Assembly (NCBI RefSeq): GCF_041260155.1
Contig: NC_091942.1
Coordinates: forward strand, 14,409,501 to 14,473,500
Direction: 5' to 3'
DNA from: Ptychodera flava
Lineage: Eukaryota > Hemichordata > Enteropneusta > Ptychoderidae
Length of the DNA: 64,000 nucleotides
Below are positions 34,901 through 46,900 of the stretch, piece after piece; the first letter of the stretch is position 1, and the number at the start of each line of letters is the position of its first letter. The translations under genes and the position numbers were made by a program. Below the pieces are notes generated by a model. That model made no database searches. It saw only the letters and a program-made list of their open reading frames with translations, and was not told the origin of the DNA.

Positions 34901-37900
34901 CATATCGAGAAAGAACTGGCAGATTTTCTCACATAAAAACTGCATAACTTTGTGAAAATCATGAGTAAGCAAATAGGCAAAATTTTCATGTCTAGCATAG
35001 CACTGTGGGATTAATTACATACTTCTATGATGATAACATGGAATTCAAAACAGCTGGAAATGTGACCTTTTACACCTCCTATGATATTTTTATTTCCTGG
35101 TTTTTCTTTCTGACAATACACCTGCCACTGTCACCTATTAAATTTAATGAAAGTATCAAATACAATCGGACCACTATGCATATGTACATACACGCTGATC
35201 TCTGATGCATTATGAAAAAATTTACCATTTATCCCTTGAGCAAGTTGTAATGTTCAGTACTTGTAGCTTCTAGACAGAGAAAAAAAAAAGCATGGCAGGT
35301 CTGGTTTGGCAGTCATGTAAGACTAACATCAGTGTGTTTAATTTGTCTGTGGTTTACCTCACTAGGTTCTTGTTTATCTGCACTTTCAATGTCTAGCATT
35401 AGTAGCAAGTCATCTAGCTCAGTTTCAGAGCAAGAATAACATGTTTCTTTGTTGTACATGTACATTGTTTCAATGAATATGCATTGCACAAGATAATTTT
35501 ATGTTTGTATAACATTCATTTTATATAAAATAAACTTTTCTGTAAAAATTTAAAAAAATCCTTGTTTGTAAGTCACTATAGTTGGCAGTATTTAGAGAGA
35601 CTTAGTTTGTTCCATGTTGACAAATGAAATACTCTTTGACGGATTTGATAAGGAATTAGCTTTTACCTCGTTTTCTCAGACTTTGGTTTAACTGTCGTAC
35701 AGAGAATAATGGAAGTAAGGACAGCATGGCAAGATTATTGTCATTTATGATAAATGTTATTGAACCGTAAAGCATCAAAATCAGCTCATCTCTTTCTAAA
35801 ACAACGTGATGCCACTGAAAAAACAACATACAATGACATACCTACAATTTACTAAAGCCAAGAAACACTTTAATATCTGTATGCAATATTTGTAGACATA
35901 TTTGTAAAACTAATCTATTTTCATTTGACTATTTTCATTCTGCCTATTTTGTTTAATGCAGCTCGTCACATCTTGCCATTATCTCTCATGTAAAGTCTAG
36001 CAACAGGCAAGCAATAAACATTGTCAACTTTCATTCTTTCTTTTTCCCCCCAAATTTTAGAAACAGAAGACATCTGCATTGTGGAAAGATTATTTTCCAG
36101 TAGTCTTGTGGCAATGGTGAGCTTGTCCTCGCCTAGAAAGCTGAAAGTTTGTCACTTCAAGAAGGGTACAGAAATATGCAATTACAGTTATCCCAACACC
36201 ATTCTGGCTGTGCGGCTCAACCGATCAGTAAGTGTAGTCTATCGTGTACTTTAAACCCTTTGAGCGCCGGAGTCTGTTTTCGTCCCCTTTGTAAAATAAA
36301 CCCCAGTCAATTTTTCTCAGGTTTTTGCCAAAATTTTGAGAAAAAACTGTAGCCAATGAAATGTGATGTCCGTTTGGTCCAAAATTATCAAAACATTACA
36401 GAAAAATTCATAAAAATCGGTAAAATTTTGCACTAATATTTTGGCGGGAGAAAATTACAGCGCTCAAAGGGTTAACAGAAGCCTTTGTATCAGGAAGTGG
36501 GATGATATGGAGATTTTTGGCATATTGTTATTGATATCATTTCTTTGATAAAAGACTGGTTTTTTTATCTGTAGCTTGGTAATCAGTGTTATCATGGCAT
36601 CCCCATGGACTCCAAGCACGACAAAAACTATATTCAGCGTCAGATGTTCAGACATGTATGGTGTAAGATTACCGAAACATGCAGAAATGTCTGACGGCTC
36701 TATGGCATCTTGTAATTTAGTCCATAAAATCCCCATATGCATGTAAATGATATGGATGATTTCAAGGCTCAAATCACAGAGCGTCTGGAATGATTGATTA
36801 GTGGTTTGAAATATCTGAAAATGATATGTTATACGATGATAACCTCGGTGATAACATTGCGGAAAATGGGATAACGAAACCTCGGATATGCCCAGAGAGA
36901 GAATTGCCCAGAAAGATATACCGCAACTATGCCTGGACTTTTCTTTTCTCACCAAAATACCATCACCATGACAACTTTTATCTGATATTTTTTTTTACGT
37001 GGATAAAAGTTTTCAAACAAGAAACCTGGGATTAATTTTTCATCTCTTTACTCTGGCCTCATCAGACATGCATGGTCCTTCACCTTTCTAATGTTTAGGT
37101 CACTGTACTCAGTCATATGATTAAAGGATACAATTTAGCATTCCAGATGAAATTTATCCTGCTTAAAGAAATTAGGTTTCATCCGTCGTCAGTCAATAAA
37201 AATGAAGCATTCTGCTTTGCATAAATTATGATTTTTATGGCCTGTTGTACCACAGAGCAAATGCAAAGAAGCATGTAGGTCAGTAAGCTTTCTTGTCTCG
37301 TAAAAATGTTCAAGTTTTCAAGGTTTGCCTTTGTAGCCGGTAAAATAGCTACCCAATGATTTCAGCTCCTAGTTATGTTACTGAATGACCAAGATGAATG
37401 AATGAATCCAAATCTCAAATCATGCACATGTAGATCCCATAGTAACTTGGCAAATGTGAATCAACAACTGCATTGGGTGGGCGTATCTACTTGATGCTAC
37501 ATTTAATTAATATATGTATTTTCGACTATGCATACATAGTGGCTGTACCTTTGCCTTATGCATATGACAAGAGGTCAATGTGTAAAGACCACCAGAGAAA
37601 GACAGATTCAAAATCCACATTATTGGAATGTTCTCACATACAATCAGCTACCTCATATATCAGTATATGTGAAAAATTGAAATATCACCTTTGGTTTAAA
37701 ATGTCAGACATCTAATACAGAAATAAAAGCAATTCAATGCTACGTGGGACTTACATACCGGTATAAGCATATATGATACACAATCACATGTGCACATAGA
37801 TACACCCTACATATTAGGTACTTTGAAGAACTGATTATTCATACATGTATAACTTACTAGCTATACCATGCACTGTCGATGCTGCCAAACTTCTTGTACA

Positions 37901-40900
37901 AACATGCTTAAAAATTCTTGTCGAGTTAAAATTGCCATTCGTTATAATTTCATAATTTCAGCATTTACAAATGCTCAAAAGCTATTGGTTAATAATTAAC
38001 AATGTTACAATTTGGATGCTTGAACTCCTGTTTTAGTTGTTTGCTACCAATAGCATGTATTTAGTGAGAATGAATATCAGAATATGTCAAAGAGAGGAGC
38101 AGCCCATGGAAATTTTGATAAGAAATGAAACAGGATATTTTGTTCTTCCTTCCTATCGTACATGTACATGGATACCTTGATCAGCATGCGCATACCAAGG
38201 AGCTCATTTACTTGATATTTTGCTCAGAGCTCAGTCCTGTTTGCTAATGTAAGACAAACATGTAACTTCCATTACTAAGTAGTTGCTTCATTTGTTGCTA
38301 CCAGGGTATATATATTGAAAACATTTGATTTTGTAAGCAAAGTGAGACCAGATGCCAAATTCATTGTCAGTCCGCAAAGTAACTCAGCTTTGGGTATTTC
38401 AGACTTGGATCCAAATAGCAGAAAAGCAATTTTAAATTAGCTACTTTGAATCATCACTAGAAATGCTTCGCAGACATTTTAAGCCCACCTATATGATAAT
38501 GGTAATACCTTCACAGCTGTGATACAGTTATGAAGGACCTTGACTTTATGGACCTTTCGTCCAATATCCAAGGCCTGGCCCTTCCTCCTCGTGACCTTGG
38601 CTGCCAAAAAACATTTCTAGGCCACAAAGATTGTACGGCCATTGCAAGTTTAAATTTGAAACAAAACCGTACTTGGTTTATGCCATTACCATACATGGCC
38701 ATTGCTAGTATGCCTTACAACAAACCAAAGGGAGATAAAAACAAAAAATATATGGCAATCATCAACATCATATATTGCCCTATAGTAAAACTCCTTGACC
38801 TGTTTTGCAGGCCCTTATCATGCAAATTGTTTCCATTGTTCACTGTTGCAAGTTGCAAGTAATGATAAGTCAAGTGATATGGTAGGTAATATAATAACAG
38901 CTAAACTATTCATTTCAAGCAACGGCATAAACATATTTTTAAACAAATTACACAGATAATTTACATTAATTATGTAGAAAGTGTGAAAAATGTAATCTTA
39001 CGTTGATTGAAGGATGCCAAAGGTATTGACTGTCAGCCTGTTGAATTTAATATGGAGACCTATTATCTTGGTCACTTTTAAATATATGGTCTTTAATTAA
39101 ATGCAGCAGTACCACTCTTGATCACCAAAGACCTTTCTCCACCACTGGCCATATCAAGACCTTACATCAAAAATGATTTAATTTTGAATGAATTACTGTA
39201 TGAATTCATCAATCATTGCCTTGATATTGGCACTGGATCTGCAATTAAAAAACTATCTACTGTTGATTGACCAATCAGAGTGCTCAATTCAGGGTGTTTT
39301 ATCTACTCGTAAAGCCTTGGTCACCAAATTCCAGAAACGAATGACAGCGCCGTAGTAAAGTACTGTCCAATCAAAAGTGAACATGTCATATTCTGTAGAC
39401 ATCTGGTACGTTTTAATATTCAAATTTGGTAACACAGCGGAAACCAGCTGCAACACAAAATCTGCTGAGGTACAAACATAAACTAATGTGCGCTAGGGCA
39501 TTTATAGGATGTTCCATTACATTGGAAGGCTATTTCACAAATAAAAGTTTTAATTCATATCCTAAACATGTTACATTGACAAAGGGGACGGTTGACGTAA
39601 ACACATTGAAAACGAAAATATATCAGTTAGGGGCGATAGTTTTTAAGTCGGATAAAACCCTCGTACTCGGGCTCTTCTGGTATATAAAGTCCAACCCTAC
39701 GATAAAATGTCTCGGCCTGTGGCCTCGACATTTTATCGTTGGGTTGGACTTTATATACCAGAAGAGCCATAGTACTCGGGCTTTATCCTATACTTACGGC
39801 ACAGTTAATGTCAGTTACTAGAGATCCAAACAATGTATTGACAGTTAGACCAGATGTAGATTGAAATGAAGTCATTGGAAATATCTAATGATATGACCTC
39901 ACGGTAAAATAGCTGAAAACATAAGTCAACTATAATTATGAGATATTAGTCTAGAAATGTCTGTGCCAAATGACTGGGTGTGGCCTTTCGTCAAATTAAA
40001 AATGTCCATATGCAAATTATCAGCCTGCTTTGTACAATTCCTCTCATGTTTTGAAATTGATATGACAGCATGTTGTTATGTAATCACGATACAGTGGTCA
40101 GTTCTGTGCATGGGTGCCATCTGTGGTGTTTCATTATATACAGTATCTGTTTTCCTAACCTGCTCTGCAGAAAGGCAACACATACAACAAAATTCGTGTC
40201 CATACCCTGACCGCCTTGTAGAAAGGGATTCTAGAACTAATATTGTGAAGGAACCAATACCTTGAACATTTTTTTTCAGAGTAAGTTGATCACAAAGTGT
40301 TTCATGCAAATGATTCATAATTTTATAGATTGAGAGGATGTCACGGAGACTGTTATTGAAATAAAATTCAGATGATTTCACATATCTGCTTTATTAAAGA
40401 ACCAGTGAATACCTTTCTGAAAGGTGTAAACATGACCCTTTACAAGTTAAAATGGGACAAGGCCGTGTGAGTTGAACACCTCATCAAATATAACTGTGTA
40501 ATTTTGTATGGTTATAATGTTGAATCGATACAACCAGCAAATATGTGAAGTGGGATCAGTCCCAATGGTGGAAATATTGTGAAAACTAGTTACATTGACA
40601 ATACAATAAAAATAATGTATCTATTTTTAGTAGTTCTTTTCTAAATAAACGTTCTTTGCCATAGGGTGGTGAAAATGCCCCATGTACCTATACATAGTGG
40701 AAAAGCTCATAATGCCTATACACAACTCATAGTACATTTTGCCCAAAATGTAAGTCAAATACTGCATGTTTAAACATGCCTTGCCGATAGTAAGGTGCAG
40801 GGAAAAAAAGACAATGTGTTTGTTGCATTTCGTGTGTTGGGCATGAAACGTTAACCACAGATTTTACTTCTGTATTGACAGTGTACATACGTGTTGGTTT

Positions 40901-43900
40901 CCTTTTTATATACACATTAAACATGTTTCTCAGTAAGTTGAAATAAACAACTGTCACCGTAACTGGTGCATATTGATTATGTCATATTTGTTGCTGTTAT
41001 TCATCGGGCAACACAATTTCAATGTTTTTTTTCAAAATTTCATATGTACCTGTCATAATTTTGTTGTGTATTATTCATTATCATATACCCATGACTGTAT
41101 ACGTGTCTCCTCTGACGCGTCATGACGTGGAAAGTAAAATATCAGTCTGATACGGCACGTTATACGTCATCAATTGTGTTTATTTCCGATTTTGATGTTA
41201 TGATGTTCATCTTGCATTCAATCAAAATTTACCGATATAAAACGAAACATATTACTTAGTACATATGAATTTAACGTTCCTTTATTTCAGATCTAAAGAG
41301 AGTTACAGGACAGGTTGTTGTAGAAAATTAAAAGTTGATGTTTACAATCTGTTGTATTTCGCGCTACTTCGTCGTTCCTGTTCACGTCAGCCATGTTTCA
41401 GCAAGAGTTATTAAAGTGAATTCAAACTTACAATATTGTCCGTGTAATAATTATCCACCGAACCGGACGGTGACCAGAATTAGTAAATTGTCTCCATTCC
41501 TTTTCTGAACGGCGAAAAATTGCGCTGAAATAATCCTGTTTAGACCGTATACACTCGACGACTTGATCAGCTGTTGTAACAAACATGTATCAATGCGCTC
41601 AGACCAGCGGCAGAATATAAAAACATAGTCCCTTCGAAAGACTGACAAAAACTAATAAAATTTCTTTATTTTAATTACCTTTTACATAAATATACGGTCA
41701 TGGGCATATGATAAATCGGTTATCCCACGATATCAGCGCTTGGTTGGGACGTATTGCCACTCGTGAGTGTGCGCGCCGCATCACACTCGTCTTCGACTTG
41801 TGTGATGCGGCTCGCACCCTCACTCGTGGCAATACATCCCAACCAAGCGCTGATATTGTGGGTAACCTCATATTATTGTACACATGAGTAAACTTATCAT
41901 ATGTGAACTGCAGTGTTTTTATTAAAATCCTGATACAAGTAATAATTTTTCAGATCATTTATAATGTAGGAGATAACAGGGAAGTTACATGTAACAGTAA
42001 AAATAAAAGTTGAAGTCTACACTATGATAGAATATGGAAGGCTTTGATGTCCTGCAATATGTTCTTTTCTTTTAATGACAGCATTCTTATTGTACTGTAC
42101 TTAGCCCTTCAAGCTGAGTAAAATATTATCGTCATTTACTGCAAATATGTTTGAAAAATTACCTACTTACGCCATTTATATCAAAGTGGTTTGACATTTT
42201 GACTCTCGCTTTGAGTATATGCACATTTCCTTGATTAATTCCCACTGAATTACATAAACTGATGAGGATACCATCTATATATTTCAGATCAGTGAAATTT
42301 GTAATTTTCATGCGAAAAAGATCACGGCATAAATGAACAGTAAAATAAAATTCTCGTAGAGGTAACTTGAAATTTTGGAATAATGTTATAAATGAACATA
42401 CCACATCAATACATGAAGGATATTGACGATTATTTCTCCTGTTATTTCAACAAACCTTTTAAGACAAACAACTAACTGAACAGTGATGTAAATACCCTAG
42501 TTCAGAAGGACATATGCTAACACAAGGTAAATGCCAACATCAATCAATTTCAGGGTAAACCAGGTACAAAGGTTGAGTCCGACAGTGACAAAGTTTACAT
42601 GTAAAAGTGCATATTTGGTAGCAATAGGAGATTTAAATCATTTATTTGACAATTCATGGATACTTCTGATCTTATTCCGTCAATTTTAGTGATTGATATA
42701 GGTGAGATATTCCATTCCCACTAAAAAGCCCTAAGGACCAATGCAACAGTGCTTTAATCCATACCGTTGTCATAGCTGAAAACATACCTGTATCTCTATG
42801 CATAGAAGTATTTTTGAAGTGTATAAAGGACGATATGAACGTAAACTAATCAACTAGAGTGTCATTCTTACCTCTTTGAACCTTGAACTATGTCCCTGTA
42901 TTTTCTTTTTGAACCACATGCACAAACACAATGTGAACATTATGAAATTTAGACTAATTTACTCACAGAAATTAAATTCTCTTTCTCTCGAGGAGTTACA
43001 ATTGCCCGGTTAAATTTAGAAGAAAGGATGCCAAATTTTTGATGATCTTGTAGTCCAACCATATCCCAATAGTTCCATCAGGTTAATTATTCATCCATTC
43101 AATGTCTGTGGTGTCAACAGTCTGCATATGTTTATTTTTGAAATATATTATTGTTCGTTGTTTTGAACTGGAATAATCAATATTTCTAGTTGTGTCATGG
43201 GCAGAAAACAGACTTTTAAATTCAACCTGGCTAAAAAGGAGGAACGATAATAGTTACAAATTGCCAATTAATTCATTCATTGAATGTCAAGCTGGGTATG
43301 AAAACAATTTTGTCTGTTATTCTCAAAGGATATTCAAATATCTCAGGTGGTATAGCTTCTATTAATTTATTGTATTTATTGAAGAACAGAGTAGATCTGG
43401 ACAGCTGATTACTTTATAGCATCACTTGTATTGATTAGTTTATTCTCAGTACTTTAATTTGAATGGATGCAGATTGAATTCAAATTAGTAATATAACATA
43501 CAATTTACTTCACAGACAATGGCATCAAGAGAATATGAACCTTATTTAAAAACAGCCGATTTATTTGTCATTGTATTAATTATGGGGCAATCTGATTCTG
43601 CATGTCTATCAATGATGTATAGTTTTGCAGTCATTTGCAATAACTATCAAGTAGGATTGAGATCTAGGTCAAGCATATCATGTTTGTACTGATGACCTAG
43701 TTTACTTTGAACAGCGAGTATATCAGCGAGATGACAGTGTGACATATTTTGAAGATTGGGAATTCTGACAGGTGTAATGCATTGAGAGTCATATTTCATC
43801 TTAAGCATTGATCTATTGCGTGCAACCTGTTTCGTACAAACCACTGAAATATTCTTGGCAGGATCTTTTAAGTTCTATGGTGCTAGGGGATATGAAAGGG

Positions 43901-46900
43901 TTCACATGGAAAGATCTTCCGTTTCTTTTTATAATGCTAACTTTGCAAGATATTGCATTAGTTAAACAAGTACGTCGCTTACATATCAACAAGCTTCTTT
44001 GAAAGCATACAGCATCAATGCAACTTCAAAACATACTGGTTTAAGCCTGGATACAGAGTCAATAATCACCAGTGTCTATCATTGAACAAGTAGCCATTCA
44101 TTAGAAAATGAAAGCATTTCACTTGTATCTTCTCCCCCAGCATACATATGCCACACACGTTTGTCTTTGTGTAATTCTCAAATTGATCTATCTTAGAAGG
44201 ATCCGGGGCAGTGTCTCCTCAAGGGATGTTGGAGATAGTGTAACCATGGCAACTACCTGGTTTGCACTGACGAGCATTGAGCACGCTGCATTCAAATTTG
44301 AACTAAATCCCTAATTATATTTATTTATTTATTAGCCGTGTTCACAATAATGACATTGCTCAGAAAGAAAGAGAAGGGGAAGAAAATGCATTCAAACGTC
44401 ATAAATTGCAGCTCCAGGGTACCAGATTATACTGATCCTCAGATATGCTATGATGTAGGGGTTACCATGCCAATTGGATGTTATTGTCAGGACAGTGTGG
44501 TGAACACGGATGTAACAGTGTCTAACGGGAAAATCTACTTTGAATTAGCAGTGCAGGTTGTCGTAATGATGATGTACGCATTGACTACTCAGGGCATGCC
44601 ATATTATCATCACCTATACATATCAATTTTGTTCATAGATGTCTGATGGGTTCATGTCAGCACTGGTCAGTAATTCTGTTAACTATATGCTGGCAGGCAT
44701 TGTTGCCATGCCATGTTATAGTAACTCGTCCTGTCTTTACATACAGTATATGGCATGGGTTGTATACAGGTGTAGTGCGGCAGTGCACAGTTTAGTAGTA
44801 AATCCACATATGCTACATGATATACATTCAGCCTTGTGGTAAGAATGATCAGATCTTGACATCGTGGCATAAAACAGAAAACTAATCCATTGTGATTGCT
44901 AGATATCAACGCATACAAGTGTATAGGGACTCTGCTGGGATTCAGCTGTGATATAAAAACTATGCAGTGCTACATGCATGTGCAGATCCACTGAATTTTG
45001 TGGGATTCCTTATCCAAAAACTTTTCTGTGGCTGTTAATTTTGTCTATTTGCATCGTTTGATATTCATGGAATAAAACAAGAAAAACAACATCAAGGCAG
45101 ATAGCTTCAAAATTTGACTGCCCTTTAAGCAAAATTGTGTGTGCCTTGGTAACTACCGTATATGTTTCCAATACTGTGCCTTGTATGCATTTGATCTGAA
45201 CAAACCCCCAAAAAAATTGATGTTATTTTTACTTGTTCAGATGGTACAGTGTACATGTAGGTAATATAAAATTTCACCTGCCAAGTTAAAGATCCACTCG
45301 CTCTGCTTGGCAGTGTTTAGGCAGTAATTTCCCATGTGGTTGTTTGTAAAGATATTAAAGAAATGTATTTGTTCCTATAACATTGGACTGTACCTGTACA
45401 TTATCAAAATAAATAAACCTGTCACTGCCATGATTTGACCCTATAAACCCATCATTATAAATGGCTGAGTGTGGATCTGGTTATAGGGAATCAGGGGTTA
45501 ACAGGTTTATGACAAATATGCTAGCAAAATTCAAAGTAACAGCATTGTTGCATCATGGAGTAATTCATTTTACCTGTAAAATTGTGCCAAGTATTAAGAG
45601 CAAGGTATTACTGCTGACAAATAAATATATTTCATAGTTCCACTGAAACCATTATTTAGGACTTCTTTTCATGTAATTGCATGTGTCTGGTACATTCCAA
45701 CATATACAGTCCATTATACTTAGAACCTACTTGCATCAAAAAATAATTAGGTGAGACCAAAGTGCATTTGTCATAGGTGTAGTAACAGACAGAGTCATGT
45801 GTACTACCCATAGAGGATAGTTTATAGAGTGAATTCACAGAATGTTGCAAGTCTATATTTGTGATCAATATTAATCCTCTTTCTACCAGGCTCCATAGAC
45901 AAACCATAGAAATAAATACAACTTGGGAGAAAGAGGATTAAACCTGACCTACCAATTTGTAAGTCAGACTTGTGTCATGGTCAAGCGTACAAATATTTTG
46001 ATATTTTGATACTCTGAAATTTAGCTGCTATTAAAGAAGCTGCCCCGCATGTAAAATTGTAACTCCTCAACGACGCGACAAGGTCTACATGTATGGCAAA
46101 ATCCAGTTAAAAATCCCAACAAGTGTGTAGTTGAGTTTTAGTCCCCACGGACACCGTCCGGGGGGACTTATAGGTTTGGTCGTGTCCGTGCGTGTGTGCG
46201 TCCGTGCGTGCGTGCGTGCGTGCGTCGTGCGTGCGTCCGTCCGTTCACGCAGATATCTCAGAGATGCAAGGAGCGATTTCATTCAAACTTGGTACAAGAA
46301 TTACTTCATATGTCATACAGATGCACGTCAATTTGTTTTGTGATACGATCCAATATGGCTGCCAGGCAGCCATTTTATTACGATTTTTTCATGTACAGAG
46401 CCATAACTCAGACATGTTTCAACCGATTTTATTCAAAGTTGTACAAGGACATTGACCAATGTCATAGATATGCACATCAATTTGTTTTGTGATACGATCC
46501 AATATGGCCGCCAGGCGGCCATTTTGTAACGATTTTTTCATGTACAGAGCCATAACTCAGACACGTTTCAACCGATTTTATTCAAAGCTAGTACAAGGAC
46601 ATTGACCAATGTCATAGATATGCACGTCAATTTGTTTTGTGATACGATCCAATATGGCCGCCAGGCGGCCATTTTCTAACGATTTTTTCATGTACAGAGC
46701 CATAACTCAGACATGTTTCAACCGATTTTATTCAAAGTTGGTACAAGGACATTGACCAATGTCATAGATATGCACGTCAATTTGTTTTGTGATACGATCC
46801 AATATGGCCGCCAGGCGGCCATTTTGTAACGATTTTTTCATGTACAGAGCCATAAGTCAGGCATATCTCAACCAATTTTATTCAAAGTTGGTACAAGGAC

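Noticed and set aside
36464..36955. 163-codon minus-strand open frame in WIPI2 intron 3
   Set aside because: Overlaps the end of a MITE, has no recognised similarity and no clear splice context. Length alone is not enough.
39426..39821. 131-codon plus-strand open frame
   Set aside because: It runs through both arms of the 139-base palindrome; the frame is a by-product of the inverted repeat.
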